The position numbers were made by a program, and so were the translations under genes. From the NCBI RefSeq assembly GCF_006438965.1, contig NZ_RCZM01000002.1, forward strand, positions 1 through 64,000: 64,000 nucleotides of DNA. Reading direction: 5' to 3'. Under the pieces are notes generated by a model. It was not told the origin of the DNA. It saw nothing but the letters and a program-made list of their open reading frames with translations, and searched no databases. Every line of letters starts with the position of its first letter. Position 1 is the stretch's first letter. Shown here piece after piece: positions 33,551 to 45,378 of the stretch. Source of the stretch: Pedococcus bigeumensis (GTDB lineage: Bacteria > Actinomycetota > Actinomycetes > Actinomycetales > Dermatophilaceae).

Positions 33551-33605
33551 CAGAATGGGCGCCGAGCCCGCCCAGCCCCACCCACGACCAGCAGGAGCCA
33601 GACCC

Positions 33606-33866
33606 ATGGCAGAGAACGAGATCCACGAAGACCACGGACACAGCACCGCCGCCTGGACGGCCGTCGCGATCATCCTGGTCGGATCGGCCGTGGCCTCCTT
33701 GGCCGTCGTGCTGCCCAACACCGCCCTGTTCGTCATCGGGCTGGTCATCTGTGTCCTGGGAGCCGTGGCCGGCAAGGTCCTGTCCCTCGCGGGCTACGGC
33801 GCCAAGAGCCTTGGCGGCGTGGACACCCCGGACAGCACGGGCAAGCCCGAGGTCGGCGTCAGCTGA
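33606..33866 (+). CDS. HGxxPAAW-family small membrane protein
   Basis: An 86-residue protein with the motif HGHSTAAW near the N-terminus (Thr replaces the usual Pro) followed by two transmembrane helices, TAVAIILVGSAVASLAVVL and TALFVIGLVICVLGAVAG. This family lies between trpE and trpC in many actinobacteria, with unknown function. AGGAG lies 8 nt before the ATG. The gene is 56 nt after the preceding one and about 100 nt before trpC, whose own promoter is in the gap. Confidence 0.85.
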   Translation: MAENEIHEDHGHSTAAWTAVAIILVGSAVASLAVVLPNTALFVIGLVICVLGAVAGKVLSLAGYGAKSLGGVDTPDSTGKPEVGVS

Positions 33867-33951
33867 CCAACAACACCGGCTGAGCAAGGGGGACCCGCAC
33901 GTCGGCCGGTCCACCGGCTGACCCGGGCAGGGAACACCCAGTTCTGCTGGA

Positions 33952-33957
33952 TAGCCT
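33952..33957 (+). promoter_or_regulatory. Leaderless -10 box TAGCCT before trpC
   Basis: TAGCCT ends 6 nt before ATG 33964, so trpC and the genes behind it can be transcribed independently of hisI-trpE, without a 5' leader. No -35 consensus is evident. Confidence 0.5.
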
Positions 33958-33963
33958 GTCGGC

Positions 33964-34751
33964 ATGCCCACCGTGCTCGACGACATCGTTGCAGGCGTCC
34001 GCGAGGACCTCGCCGCCGCGCAAGCCGTCGTGCCGCGCACTCGCATCGAGGAGCTGGCGGCCGATGCCGCCCCCGCGCTCGATGCTGAAGCCGCCCTGCG
34101 GCGCCCCGGGCTGTCGCTCATCGCCGAGGTCAAGCGGTCCAGCCCGAGCAAGGGGGCGTTGGCGGCCATCGCCGACCCGGCCGCGCTGGCCGCCGACTAC
34201 GAGGCCGGTGGAGCCACCGCAGTGAGCGTGCTGACCGAGCGACGTCGCTTCAACGGCTCCCTCGACGACCTCGACGCCGTGCGCAAGGCCGTGCGGATCC
34301 CGGTGCTGCGCAAGGACTTCATGGTCGAGGACTACCAGCTGTTCGAGGCGCGCGCCCACGGGGCCGACCTCATCCTCCTCATCGTCGCGGCCCTCGCGCA
34401 GACCGACCTCGTCCGCATGCAGGACATCGCCCACGACCTCGGAATGACTGCCCTCGTCGAGGTCCACGACGAGGACGAGACCCGGCGGGCCGTCGAGGCC
34501 GGGGCCACCGTCATCGGCGTCAACGCCCGCAACCTCAAGACCCTCGCGGTCGACCCCGACACCTTTGCGCGCGTTGCCCCCCTGATCCCTGACAGCTGCG
34601 TCAAGGTCGCCGAGTCGGGAGTCGGGGGACCTGCCGACGCAGCACGCTTCGCGTCCGAAGGCGCCGACGCGGTCCTCGTCGGCGAGGCACTGGTGCGGGG
34701 CAGCGACCCCCGGCGCGCGGCATACGAACTCATCGCGGCGGGAGCCACCAC

Positions 34752-34755
<4 letters not shown>
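33964..34755 (+). CDS. trpC: Indole-3-glycerol phosphate synthase
   Basis: A 263-residue (beta-alpha)8 enzyme closing the indole ring in tryptophan synthesis. Catalytic lysines lie in [17 protein letters not shown] (residues ~46-62) and [17 protein letters not shown]; Glu and Asn in [10 protein letters not shown] and [12 protein letters not shown]; the phosphate site in [20 protein letters not shown]. It is monofunctional, with no TrpF part. Translation probably starts on a leaderless transcript. It overlaps trpB by 4 nt (ATGA). Confidence 0.95.
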
Positions 34756-36019
<1,264 letters not shown>

Positions 36020-36023
<4 letters not shown>

Positions 36024-36838
36024 GCGCCACGACCACCGGCATCGGCGTCAGCGACGTCCTGGCCCGCTGTCGCGAGGAGAACCGCGCAGCCCTGGTCGGC
36101 TACCTGCCGGTCGGCTTCCCGTCGGTCGAGGGCTCGATCGAGGCCATGGTCGCCATGGTCGAGTCCGGCGTCGACATCGTCGAGGTCGGCATTCCCTACA
36201 GCGACCCCCTCATGGACGGGCCGGTCATCGCCTACGCCGCCGACCAGGCCCTCAAGCGCGGTGTCCGGGTCAACGACGCGTTCGCCGCGACGCGAGCCGT
36301 TCGTGACGCCGGCGCCCCGCCGTTGGTGATGTCCTACTGGAACCTCATCCTCCGGCACGGTCCGACCGCCTTCGCGCACGACCTCGCCGCCGCAGGTGGC
36401 GCCGGCATCATTACGCCTGACCTCATCCCCGACGAGGGCGGCGAATGGATCGCGGCCAGTGACGAGACCGGGCTCGACCGCGTCTTCCTCGTTGCGCCGA
36501 GCTCCACGGAGCAGCGCATCGCCGCCGTGACGGCCCAGTGCCGTGGCTTCGTGTATGCCGTGTCGCACATGGGCGTGACCGGCGCGAGGACGTCGATGGG
36601 AGACGCCGCAGCAGTCATCGTGAACCGCACCAAGGCGGTCACCGACAAGCCCGTGTGCGTCGGCCTCGGGGTGTCCGGCGGTGCGCAGGCTGCTGAGGTC
36701 GCGGCGTACGCCGACGGCGTGATCGTCGGCTCGGCACTCGTGCGCTGCCTCACCGAGGCGGACGACCTCGCGGGCGGCATCGCCACCCTGCGTGCGCTGG
36801 TCGCGGAGCTGGCCGAGGGCGCCCGGAGCGGGCGCTGA
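36020..36838 (+). CDS. trpA: Tryptophan synthase alpha chain
   Basis: A 272-residue (beta-alpha)8 subunit that cleaves indole-3-glycerol phosphate and channels indole to TrpB. The catalytic Glu and Asp are in [20 protein letters not shown]; the active-site loop and phosphate site are in [17 protein letters not shown] and [16 protein letters not shown]. It starts at GTG 36020 in a GTGA overlap with trpB. The longer frame reading upstream is inside trpB and not real. The next gene begins 2 nt after its stop. Confidence 0.95.
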
Positions 36839-36840
36839 TC

Positions 36841-37428
36841 GTGGCGGCACTGTCCAACCCGCGGCTGCGCGACGTCATCGGGCTGCTGGCCCGGCTGGTC
36901 CTGGGGGGCGTCATCCTCGTCGCCGGGCTGCTCAAGGTCGGCCACCTCGAGACGTCGGCCCGGTCGGTCCGCGCCTACCAGCTGTTGCCCTACGACGTCG
37001 CCGGCTACCTCGGCTACGGCCTGCCCATCCTCGAGATCGCCATCGGAGTCCTGCTGGTGCTCGGCCTGTTCACCCGGTTCAGCGCTGTGGTGGGCGGGGT
37101 GCTGATGGTGGTCTTCATCGCCGGAATCGCCTCGGCGTGGGCCCGCGGACTGTCCATCGACTGCGGCTGTTTCGGCCACGGGGGAACCATCCAGGCCTCC
37201 CAGACGCAGTATCCGCAGGAGATCGCCCGCGACCTCGGGCTGCTGGCCTGTGCCGCTTGGCTCGCCGCGCGGCCGCAGACCGCGCTCAGCCTCGAGCGGT
37301 TCCTGTTCCCGAGCAGCACGGCTGACCAGCACGACCCGGACCAGCACGACCCGGACCAGCACGACCCGGACCAGCACGACCCAGAACAGCAGCGCCCCGA
37401 CCGGCACCACGAGAGGCCCCACGCATGA
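36841..37428 (+). CDS. MauE/DoxX-family membrane protein with C-terminal DQHDP repeats
   Basis: A 195-residue protein with four transmembrane helices of the MauE/methylamine-utilisation type: LLARLVLGGVILVAGLLKV, LGYGLPILEIAIGVLLVLGL, AVVGGVLMVVFIAGIASAWA and LGLLACAAWLAARPQTAL. A loop motif SIDCGCFGHGG holds two close cysteines suited to thiol-disulfide exchange. The following gene encodes a DsbA-like thioredoxin, so the pair may pass electrons across the membrane. The last ~25 residues are a 15-bp tandem repeat encoding DQHDP, acidic and histidine-rich. GTG 36841 is 2 nt after trpA; the end overlaps the next gene (ATGA). Confidence 0.85.
   Translation: MAALSNPRLRDVIGLLARLVLGGVILVAGLLKVGHLETSARSVRAYQLLPYDVAGYLGYGLPILEIAIGVLLVLGLFTRFSAVVGGVLMVVFIAGIASAWARGLSIDCGCFGHGGTIQASQTQYPQEIARDLGLLACAAWLAARPQTALSLERFLFPSSTADQHDPDQHDPDQHDPDQHDPEQQRPDRHHERPHA
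37324..37383 (+). repeat. Four-copy 15-bp tandem repeat inside the MauE-like gene
   Basis: Four copies of GACCAGCACGACCCG (the last with one change), each encoding DQHDP. The unit is a multiple of three, so copy-number change would not shift the frame; a fifth degenerate unit (EQQRP) follows. Histidines and acids could bind metal. Confidence 0.9.
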
Positions 37429-38216
37429 CCAGCAGCAGCGCCAGCCGCAAGGCCAAGATCCAGGCGGCAGCCCCCAAGGGTGGGATCCGCAGCGGAGGCA
37501 AGAGCGGCAAGGGTGGCAGCCAGGGCGGTGCCAACCGCATCGTGGTGGCCACCGTGGTGGTCGTCCTCGTGATCGCCGCTGTGATCACGGCGGTCGTCCT
37601 GGGCAGCCAGGACAAGAAGGCCGCCACGACGGCGGGTGGGTCGACCCTGCCGAAGAACGTCGCAGCCATGGGGGTCGGCCTGGTCGTGAACCCGGGCGCA
37701 CCGGCCACCGTGCCGACGCTGGACCTCTACGAGGACTTCCAGTGCCCGATCTGCGCGCGCTTCGAGGACATCTTCGGGCTGCAGATCGTCGACATGGTCA
37801 AGGCCAACCAGATCAAGCTGGTCGCGCACCCGCTGTCGTTCCTCGACGACAACCTGCGTAACGACTCCTCGAACCGCGCCGCCAACGCGGCCGCCTGCGC
37901 CTCTGACGCAGACAAGTTCCTGCAGTACCACGCGGCGACCTTCCAGGGTCAGCCCGCGAAGGAGGGTGCCGGCTACACCGACGCCCAGCTCAAGCAGTTC
38001 GCGGTGCAGGCCGGGCTGAGCAGCACGGCCCTCACCACGTGGGACCAGTGCTACACCGCCAAGTCGCACAACCAGTGGGTCGAGTCGGTGCAGACCCAGT
38101 CCGAGAAGGACGGCGTCAACGGCACCCCGACCGTCAAGCTGAACGGCAAAGCGATCGACCTGACCGGCCTCACCCAGGCCAGCCTGGCGGCCCAGGTCAA
38201 AGCCGCGACACGGTGA
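37425..38216 (+). CDS. Membrane-anchored DsbA-like thioredoxin-fold protein
   Basis: A 263-residue protein. Residues 1-36 are a basic Ser/Gly/Lys-rich cytoplasmic tail, 38-60 one transmembrane helix (VVVATVVVVLVIAAVITAVV), and ~90-260 a DsbA/thioredoxin_4 domain outside the membrane. The redox pair is Cys107-Cys110 in EDFQCPICARFEDIFG, and the cis-Pro lies in GVNGTPTVKLNGK. Two further Cys (AACASDAD and DQCYTAK) could form a structural disulfide. It probably oxidises or reduces exported proteins, working with the preceding MauE-like protein. It overlaps that gene by ATGA and lgt by TGATG. Confidence 0.9.
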   Translation: MTSSSASRKAKIQAAAPKGGIRSGGKSGKGGSQGGANRIVVATVVVVLVIAAVITAVVLGSQDKKAATTAGGSTLPKNVAAMGVGLVVNPGAPATVPTLDLYEDFQCPICARFEDIFGLQIVDMVKANQIKLVAHPLSFLDDNLRNDSSNRAANAAACASDADKFLQYHAATFQGQPAKEGAGYTDAQLKQFAVQAGLSSTALTTWDQCYTAKSHNQWVESVQTQSEKDGVNGTPTVKLNGKAIDLTGLTQASLAAQVKAATR

Positions 38217-39097
38217 TGACTCCACGCTTGATCGAGGGCCTGGTCGCCAACATCCCCAGCCCCACCTCGGGGGTCTGGCACCTCGGCCCCTTCCCGATCC
38301 GGGCCTACGCCCTGTGCATCCTGAGCGGGATCGTCGTGGCCGTCTGGATCACCGGCCGGCGGCTCGTGGACCGTGGCCACGCCAAGGAGAAGGCCATCGA
38401 CATCTCGGCCTGGGCGGTGCCCTTCGGGATCGTCGGCGGCCGGATGTACCACGTCATCACCACCCCGGAGCCGTACTTCGGCAGCGGCGGGAGCCCGGTC
38501 AAGGCGCTGTACATCTGGGAGGGTGGCCTCGGCATCTGGGGTGCCATCGCGCTGGGTGCCCTCGGCGCCTACATCGGGGCCCGACGGCACGGTGTGTCGT
38601 TCCTCGACTACATCGACGCCGCCGCGCCGGGTGTCGCCATCGCCCAGGCCCTGGGTCGGTGGGGCAACTGGTTCAACAACGAGCTGTACGGCCGGGCGAC
38701 CGACGTCCCGTGGGGCCTGACCATCCACCAGTGGGACCAGTCGGCCGGGCACGCCGTCCGTGACGCCAGCGGCAAAGCCCTGGTGCTCGGCACCTACCAA
38801 CCCACCTTCCTGTACGAGTCGCTGTGGTGCCTGCTGCTGGCTTTGGTGCTCGTGGTCGCCGACCGTCGCTGGGCGCTGCGCAAGGGACAGCTCTTCGGCC
38901 TGTACGTCATCGGCTACCCGATCGGCCGCATCGTCTTCGAGCTGATGCGCAGCGACTTCGCCAACAAGATCCTCGGGGTGCGGGTCAACGTGTGGACGAG
39001 CATCCTTGTCTTCCTGCTCGGCGTGGCCATCGTCTGGTTCGGAAGGAACCGCGAGGTGGCGGTACCTCGAGAGGCGACGTCTCAGCATACGGAATAG
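38216..39097 (+). CDS. lgt: Prolipoprotein diacylglyceryl transferase
   Basis: A 293-residue, seven-helix membrane enzyme that moves a diacylglyceryl group from phosphatidylglycerol onto the lipobox cysteine of prolipoproteins. It shows PFPIRAYALCILSGIVVAVW, the signature LGRWGNWFNNELYGR, and LYVIGYPIGRIVFELMRSDF with its essential arginine. ATG 38216 overlaps the preceding stop (TGATG); GTG 38213 is possible. The ~15 C-terminal residues are hydrophilic. Its place behind the redox pair suggests a set of genes for exported protein maturation. Confidence 0.95.
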   Translation: MTPRLIEGLVANIPSPTSGVWHLGPFPIRAYALCILSGIVVAVWITGRRLVDRGHAKEKAIDISAWAVPFGIVGGRMYHVITTPEPYFGSGGSPVKALYIWEGGLGIWGAIALGALGAYIGARRHGVSFLDYIDAAAPGVAIAQALGRWGNWFNNELYGRATDVPWGLTIHQWDQSAGHAVRDASGKALVLGTYQPTFLYESLWCLLLALVLVVADRRWALRKGQLFGLYVIGYPIGRIVFELMRSDFANKILGVRVNVWTSILVFLLGVAIVWFGRNREVAVPREATSQHTE

Positions 39098-39237
39098 GGC
39101 GGCTCACATGGCGGGACAAACGGCACTCGGGCTATCCTGCCTGCAGCCGTGGCCAAGGCCGTCCACGCGCGTGACCTGGTGTGCCCAACTTGGGTTCCAC
39201 AACGCACTTGACTCCCCCCAAGGACGGTGACCCGAAC

Positions 39238-42200
39238 GTGACTCCTGCGCGCTTCTCCGCCCAGCCCGCCAACACGGGCCTCTACCGCCGCGAGCACGAG
39301 CACGACGCCTGCGGTGTGGCTCTCGTGGCGACGATGCGAGGAAGTGCCGGTCACGACATCGTGGACCACGCCCTCACCGCCCTGCGCAACCTCGACCACC
39401 GCGGCGCCACCGGCGCCGACCCCCTGGTGGGCGACGGTGCCGGCATCCTCACCCAGATCCCGGACACCTTCCTGCGCGCGGTCGTCGACTTCGACCTCCC
39501 TGTCCAGGGTGCGTATGCCGTGGGCACCGCCTTCCTGCCGGTCGACGAGACCGAGCGGGCCCAGGTCGTGTCCCGGATCGAGGAGATCGCGGCCGAGGAG
39601 AACCTGCAGGTGCTCGGCTGGCGTGACGTCCCGGTGGCGGCGGAGCTGGTCGGCCAGGCGGCTCGCGACTGCATGCCGTTCTTCAGCCAGCTGTTCGTCT
39701 CCGCGTCCGTGGGCCGGATGCTCGGGCTCGGACTGGACCGGCTCGCCTTCTGCCTGCGCAAGCGGGCCGAGCGCGAGACCGAGGTCTACTTCCCGTCGCT
39801 GTCGTGTCGCACCCTCGTCTACAAGGGAATGCTCACCACCGGGCAGCTCGAGCCGTTCTTCCCCGACCTGTCGGACCGCCGGTTCGAGACCCAGCTCGCG
39901 CTGGTCCACTCGCGGTTCTCCACCAACACCTTCCCGAGCTGGCCCCTGGCCCACCCCTACCGGCTCATCGCCCACAACGGCGAGATCAACACCGTCAAGG
40001 GCAACCGCAACTGGATGAGTGCCCGCGAGAGCCAGCTCGTCTCCGACGTCATCCCCGGTGACCTCGAGCGGCTGTTTCCCATCTGCACGCCGGAGGCGTC
40101 GGACTCGGCGTCCTTCGACGAGGCGCTGGAGCTGCTGCACCTCGGAGGTCGCCCGCTGCCGCACGCGGTCCTCATGATGATCCCGGAGGCTTGGGAGAAC
40201 AACGAGGAGATGGACCCGGCACGTCGGTCCTTCTACGAGTTCCACTCGACCTTCATGGAGCCGTGGGACGGCCCTGCCTGCGTGACCTTCACCGACGGCT
40301 CGCTCATCGGGGCCGTGCTGGACCGCAACGGCCTGCGCCCCGGCCGCTACTCGGTGACCGACGACGGGCTGGTCGTGCTGGCCTCCGAGTCCGGTGTGCT
40401 CGACCTCGACCCGACCCGGGTGGTTCGCAAGGGACGGCTCCAGCCAGGACGGATGTTCCTCGTCGACACCGAGCACGGCCGGATCGTGTCCGACGACGAG
40501 GTGAAGTCCTCGCTCGCTGCCCAGCACCCTTACGACGAGTGGCTGCACGCCGGCCTCATCCACCTCGACGACCTGCCCGAGCGCGAGCACATCGTGCACA
40601 CCGCGGCGTCGGTCGCCCGTCGCCAGCAGACCTTCGGCTACACGCAGGAAGAGCTCAAGATCCTGCTCACGCCGATGGCCAAGACCGGGGGAGAGGCGCT
40701 CGGCTCGATGGGCACCGACACGCCCATCGCCGTGCTGTCCGACCGACCCCGGCTGGTCTTTGACTACTTCAGCCAGCTCTTCGCCCAGGTCACCAACCCG
40801 CCGCTGGATGCCATCCGTGAGGAGCTCGTCACCTCGCTGGGCACCGTGATTGGTCCGGAGGGCAACGCCCTGTCGGCCAACCCGGCCCATGCGCGCCAGG
40901 TCGTGCTGCCGTTCCCGGTCATCGACAACGACGCGCTCGCGAAGATCGTCCACGTCAACGCCGACGGCGACCTGCCGGGCTATGCCACTCACGTGGTGCG
41001 CGGCACCTATGACGTCACCGGCGGGGCGGCCGCGATGACCGCCCGTCTGGAGCAGGTCTTCGGCGAGGTGTCCGCCGCGATCGAGAAGGGCGCGAGGTTC
41101 GTCGTGCTGTCCGACCGCGACTCGGGCCGCGACTACGCACCGATCCCGTCGCTCCTGCTGACCTCGGCGGTGCACCACCACCTCATCCGTGAGAAGACCC
41201 GCACGAAGGTGGGTCTGGTGGTCGAGGCCGGTGACGTCCGCGAGGTGCACCACGTGGCACTGCTCATCGGGTATGGCGCGGCGGCCGTGAACCCCTACCT
41301 CGCGATGGAGTCGGTCGAGGACCTGGTCCGGTCCGGCGCCATCGACGGGGTGACCCCCGAGCAGGCGGTCAGGAACCTCATCAAGGCGCTCGGCAAGGGT
41401 GTCCTCAAGGTGATGTCCAAGATGGGCATCTCAACGGTCGCCTCCTACCGCGGCGCCCAGGTCTTCGAGGCACTCGGCCTGTCGCAGGAGCTGGTCGACC
41501 GCTACTTCACCGGCACCGTCAGCCAGCTCGGGGGCGTCGGGCTCGACGTCCTCGCGGCGGAGACCGCGGCACGGCACGCCGCGGCATACCCTCCGGACGG
41601 GGTGCGGCTCCCGCACCGCAAGCTCAACGTGGGTGGGGAGTACCAGTGGCGGCGCGAGGGTGAGTCGCACCTGTTCGACCCCGACACCGTGTTCCGGCTG
41701 CAGCACGCGACGCGACAGCGGCGCTACGACATCTTCAAGCAGTACACCGCGCGCGTCGACGACCAGTCCGAGCGCCTGATGACGCTGCGCGGGTTGTTCT
41801 CCCTGGGTGGCGCCAACCCGCGCCCGGCGGTCCCGATCGACGAGGTCGAGCCGATCAGCGAGATCCTCAAGCGGTTCAACACCGGTGCAATGTCCTACGG
41901 CTCGATCAGCCAGGAGGCCCACGAGACCCTGGCGATCGCCATGAACCGGCTGGGCGGACGCTCCAACACCGGTGAGGGTGGCGAGGACGTCGACCGGCTG
42001 ATGGACCCCGAGCGGCGTTCGACGATCAAGCAGGTCGCCTCGGGGCGCTTCGGCGTCACGTCGCTCTACCTCACGAAGTCCGGCGACATCCAGATCAAGA
42101 TGGCGCAGGGTGCCAAGCCCGGTGAGGGCGGCCAGCTGCCCGGCCACAAGGTCTACCCCTGGATCGCCACCACGCGGCACTCGACGCCGGGCGTCGGCCT

Positions 42201-43782
42201 GATCAGCCCGCCGCCGCACCACGACATCTACTCGATCGAGGACCTCGCCCAGCTGATCCACGACCTCAAGAACGCCAACCCCGAGGCCAGGATCCACGTC
42301 AAGCTGGTCTCCGAGATCGGCGTCGGCACGGTCGCTGCTGGCGTCTCCAAGGCGCACTCCGACGTCGTGCTCATCTCCGGGCACGACGGGGGCACCGGCG
42401 CATCGCCGCTGACCTCGCTCAAGCACGCCGGTGGGCCGTGGGAGATCGGCCTCGCCGAGACCCAGCAGACGTTGGTGCTCAACGGGTTGCGCGACCGGAT
42501 CGTCGTCCAGTGCGACGGCCAGCTCAAGACCGGACGTGACGTCGTCATCGCCGCGCTGCTGGGTGCGGAGGAGTTCGGGTTCGCCACGGCTCCGCTGGTC
42601 GTCAGCGGCTGCATCATGATGCGCGTCTGTCACCTCGACACCTGCCCGGTCGGCATCGCGACGCAGAACCCCGAGCTGCGGTCCCGGTTCTCGGGCAAGC
42701 CCGAGTTCGTCGAGACCTTCTTCGAGTACATCGCCGAAGAGGTCCGCGAGCACCTGGCTGCCCTCGGGTTCCGCAGCATCGAGGAGGCCATCGGCCAGGT
42801 CTCGGCGATCGACGCGAGCCGGGCCGTCAACCACTGGAAGGCAGCCGGCCTCGACCTGGCGCCGATCTTCACCGACGTGGAGAGCCCGGACGGATCGGCC
42901 CGTCGCAACACCACGACGCAGGACCACGGGCTCGAGAAGGCACTCGACCACCACCTCATCACGATCGCTCGCGAGGCCCTCAACGACGGCACGGCGGTCA
43001 CGGGCGAGGTCGCGGTCCGCAACGTCAACCGGACCATCGGCACGCTGCTCGGCCACGAGGTCACCAAGGCCTACCCGGACGGGCTGCCCGACAACACCAT
43101 CGACCTGACCCTGCGGGGCTCGGCCGGTCAGTCGCTGGGTGCCTTCCTCCCGCGGGGCATCACGCTGCGACTGCTCGGCGACGCCAACGACTACGTCGGC
43201 AAGGGCCTGTCGGGTGGCCGGATCGTGGTCCGTCCCGACCGCGCTGCGCCGTTGCAGGCCGAGGCGAACGTCATTGCCGGCAACGTCATCGGCTACGGCG
43301 CCACCACGGGCGAGCTGTTCCTGCGCGGCCTGGTCGGCGAGCGCTTCGGTGTCCGCAACTCCGGTGCAACCGCGGTGGTCGAGGGTGTCGGCGACCACGG
43401 GTGCGAGTACATGACGGGTGGCACGGTCCTCGTGCTCGGGCCGACCGGGCGCAACTTCGCCGCCGGCATGTCCGGGGGAGTGGCCTACGTGCTCGACCTC
43501 GACCACGGCCGGGTCAACGGCGAGCTCGTCGACGTGTCCGCCCTGCGGCCGGACGACGAGACGGCCGTCCGCGAGCTGCTCGGCAAGCATGTCGAGTGGA
43601 CCGAATCACCTGTCGCAGCAAGGTTGCTGGAGGAGTGGGACACCGCGAAGTCTCGGTTCACCCTGGTCCTGCCGCGCGACTACCAGCGCGTCCTGGACGT
43701 GCGCGCCGCCGCTGAGGCGGAAGGACTCGACGTCAACGGCTCCGAGGTCTGGGAGCGGATCATGGAGGCCTCTCGTGGCTGA
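39238..43782 (+). CDS. gltB: Glutamate synthase large subunit
   Basis: A 1514-residue enzyme converting glutamine and 2-oxoglutarate to two glutamates. After a short propeptide the class II amidotransferase nucleophile is in [15 protein letters not shown]. The FMN/synthase half has [56 protein letters not shown], and the 3Fe-4S cysteines in [19 protein letters not shown]; a GXGXG beta-helix domain ends the protein. I chose GTG 39238 with AAGGA upstream; GTG 39181 would add 19 residues. A TATCCT box near 39132 implies a leader of ~100 nt. It overlaps gltD by 8 nt. Confidence 0.95.
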   Translation: MTPARFSAQPANTGLYRREHEHDACGVALVATMRGSAGHDIVDHALTALRNLDHRGATGADPLVGDGAGILTQIPDTFLRAVVDFDLPVQGAYAVGTAFLPVDETERAQVVSRIEEIAAEENLQVLGWRDVPVAAELVGQAARDCMPFFSQLFVSASVGRMLGLGLDRLAFCLRKRAERETEVYFPSLSCRTLVYKGMLTTGQLEPFFPDLSDRRFETQLALVHSRFSTNTFPSWPLAHPYRLIAHNGEINTVKGNRNWMSARESQLVSDVIPGDLERLFPICTPEASDSASFDEALELLHLGGRPLPHAVLMMIPEAWENNEEMDPARRSFYEFHSTFMEPWDGPACVTFTDGSLIGAVLDRNGLRPGRYSVTDDGLVVLASESGVLDLDPTRVVRKGRLQPGRMFLVDTEHGRIVSDDEVKSSLAAQHPYDEWLHAGLIHLDDLPEREHIVHTAASVARRQQTFGYTQEELKILLTPMAKTGGEALGSMGTDTPIAVLSDRPRLVFDYFSQLFAQVTNPPLDAIREELVTSLGTVIGPEGNALSANPAHARQVVLPFPVIDNDALAKIVHVNADGDLPGYATHVVRGTYDVTGGAAAMTARLEQVFGEVSAAIEKGARFVVLSDRDSGRDYAPIPSLLLTSAVHHHLIREKTRTKVGLVVEAGDVREVHHVALLIGYGAAAVNPYLAMESVEDLVRSGAIDGVTPEQAVRNLIKALGKGVLKVMSKMGISTVASYRGAQVFEALGLSQELVDRYFTGTVSQLGGVGLDVLAAETAARHAAAYPPDGVRLPHRKLNVGGEYQWRREGESHLFDPDTVFRLQHATRQRRYDIFKQYTARVDDQSERLMTLRGLFSLGGANPRPAVPIDEVEPISEILKRFNTGAMSYGSISQEAHETLAIAMNRLGGRSNTGEGGEDVDRLMDPERRSTIKQVASGRFGVTSLYLTKSGDIQIKMAQGAKPGEGGQLPGHKVYPWIATTRHSTPGVGLISPPPHHDIYSIEDLAQLIHDLKNANPEARIHVKLVSEIGVGTVAAGVSKAHSDVVLISGHDGGTGASPLTSLKHAGGPWEIGLAETQQTLVLNGLRDRIVVQCDGQLKTGRDVVIAALLGAEEFGFATAPLVVSGCIMMRVCHLDTCPVGIATQNPELRSRFSGKPEFVETFFEYIAEEVREHLAALGFRSIEEAIGQVSAIDASRAVNHWKAAGLDLAPIFTDVESPDGSARRNTTTQDHGLEKALDHHLITIAREALNDGTAVTGEVAVRNVNRTIGTLLGHEVTKAYPDGLPDNTIDLTLRGSAGQSLGAFLPRGITLRLLGDANDYVGKGLSGGRIVVRPDRAAPLQAEANVIAGNVIGYGATTGELFLRGLVGERFGVRNSGATAVVEGVGDHGCEYMTGGTVLVLGPTGRNFAAGMSGGVAYVLDLDHGRVNGELVDVSALRPDDETAVRELLGKHVEWTESPVAARLLEEWDTAKSRFTLVLPRDYQRVLDVRAAAEAEGLDVNGSEVWERIMEASRG

Positions 43783-45229
43783 CCCCCAAGGCTTTCTCAA
43801 GACACGCGAGCGCGAGCTGCCGGCTCGTCGTCCGGTGCCGGTGCGCATCCGTGACTGGAAAGAGGTCTACGAGGAGCAGGAGCTCGGACAGCTCCAGCGC
43901 CAGGCCGGTCGCTGCATGGACTGTGGGATCCCGTTCTGCCACAGCGGTTGTCCGCTGGGCAACCTCATCCCCGAGTGGAACGACCTGGCGTGGAAGGGCG
44001 ACTGGCGTGAGGCCATCGAGCGGCTGCACGCCACCAACAACTTCCCCGAGTTCACCGGTCGGCTCTGCCCCGCTCCGTGCGAGACCGCCTGCGTGCTGGG
44101 CATCAACCAGCCCGCGGTGACGATCAAGCAGATCGAGGTCACCACGATCGACCGTGCCTTCGACGCGGGCTACGTGCAGCCGCAGGCGCCCGAGCGGCTC
44201 TCCGGCAAGACCGTCGCCGTCGTCGGCTCCGGCCCTGCCGGTCTGGCGGCAGCCCAGCAGCTGACCCGCGCCGGCCACACCGTCGCGGTCTACGAGCGGG
44301 CCGACAAGCCCGGTGGGCTGCTCCGCTACGGCATCCCCGAGTTCAAGATGGAGAAGTCCGTCCTGGACCGCCGGATCGCCCAGATGGAGGCCGAGGGCAC
44401 CCGGTTCCGCAGCGGTGTCGACGTCGGTGGCGACGTCACCGGCAAGCAGCTGCGTGACCGCTACGACGCCGTGGTCCTGGCCATCGGTGCGACCGTCCCA
44501 CGTGACCTTCCGGTCCCGGGTCGCGAGCACGACGGTGTGATGCAGGCGATGGACTTCCTGCCGCCCGCCAACCGGGTCGCGCTCGGCGAGACCGTCGAGG
44601 GCCAGGTCACTGCGGAGGGCAAGGACGTCATCGTGATCGGCGGTGGCGACACCGGAGCCGACTGCATCGGCACCTCGCACCGTCAGGGTGCGCGGTCGGT
44701 GACCAGCCTGGAGATCATGCCGCAGCCGGGGGAGGAGCGGGTGGCCGGCCAGCCGTGGCCCACCTACCCGATGCTCTTCCGCGTGGCCTCCGCGCACGAG
44801 GAGGGCGGCGACCGGGTGTATGCCGCGTCGACCAAGGAGATCATCGGCGAGGACGGCAAGGTGTCCGGCATCCGCGTCGTCGACGTCCGCATGGGAGACA
44901 AGGGATTCGAGGAGGTCGAGGGCACCGAACGCGTGCTGCCGGCCCAGCTGATCCTGCTCGCCATGGGCTTCCTCGGGCCGCAGGGTCCGGGCGTCGTCGA
45001 ACAGCTCGAGGTCGACCTCGACGAGCGCTCGAACGTCAAGCGGGACAAGGACTACATGTCCTCGGTGCCCGGTGTCTTCGTGGCCGGTGACGCCGGGCGC
45101 GGACAGTCGCTCATCGTGTGGGCGATCGCCGAAGGCCGTTCGGCCGCAGCAGGTGTCGACAAGTTCCTGACCGGCCACACCGCCCTGCCGCGCCCCATCA
45201 ACCCGAACGACCGTCCCCTCCTCGTCTGA
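43775..45229 (+). CDS. gltD: Glutamate synthase small subunit
   Basis: A 484-residue flavoprotein that passes electrons from NADPH to GltB. Cysteines for two 4Fe-4S clusters lie in [20 protein letters not shown] and [17 protein letters not shown]. The FAD loop is [20 protein letters not shown], the NADPH loop [20 protein letters not shown], and the C-terminus has [23 protein letters not shown] 43775 has GGAGG 6 nt upstream and lies inside gltB, so the subunits are translated together. Confidence 0.95.
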   Translation: MADPQGFLKTRERELPARRPVPVRIRDWKEVYEEQELGQLQRQAGRCMDCGIPFCHSGCPLGNLIPEWNDLAWKGDWREAIERLHATNNFPEFTGRLCPAPCETACVLGINQPAVTIKQIEVTTIDRAFDAGYVQPQAPERLSGKTVAVVGSGPAGLAAAQQLTRAGHTVAVYERADKPGGLLRYGIPEFKMEKSVLDRRIAQMEAEGTRFRSGVDVGGDVTGKQLRDRYDAVVLAIGATVPRDLPVPGREHDGVMQAMDFLPPANRVALGETVEGQVTAEGKDVIVIGGGDTGADCIGTSHRQGARSVTSLEIMPQPGEERVAGQPWPTYPMLFRVASAHEEGGDRVYAASTKEIIGEDGKVSGIRVVDVRMGDKGFEEVEGTERVLPAQLILLAMGFLGPQGPGVVEQLEVDLDERSNVKRDKDYMSSVPGVFVAGDAGRGQSLIVWAIAEGRSAAAGVDKFLTGHTALPRPINPNDRPLLV

Positions 45230-45243
45230 CGCGGCCTTCTGAC

Positions 45244-45303
45244 GCGATGCACGGCGCGATGCACGGCGCGACGCACGGCGCGACGCACCACGCAACGCAC
45301 CAC
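45244..45303 (+). repeat. Five-copy 12-bp tandem repeat after gltD
   Basis: Consecutive units GCGATGCACGGC, GCGATGCACGGC, GCGACGCACGGC, GCGACGCACCAC and GCAACGCACCAC drift from left to right. They lie just after the gltD stop and ahead of pyk. The unit resembles no terminator. Drift from one end suggests an old expansion that is no longer kept uniform. Confidence 0.85.
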
Positions 45304-45366
45304 GCGGCATACCTGAGCACGGTGTCCGCAGGGTGATCGGGGTCACGTTCGCGTGGGGTCGACCGA

Positions 45367-45372
45367 TAGGGT
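45367..45372 (+). promoter_or_regulatory. Leaderless -10 box TAGGGT before pyk
   Basis: TAGGGT ends 6 nt before ATG 45379. The transcript would begin at the start codon, giving pyk its own promoter downstream of gltBD. Confidence 0.6.
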
Positions 45373-45378
45373 CGAGTC

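Noticed and set aside
39082-43590. Two long minus-strand frames (>700 codons each) across gltB
   Set aside because: Shadow frames caused by G/C at third positions; translations lack any domain, and gltB is unambiguous.
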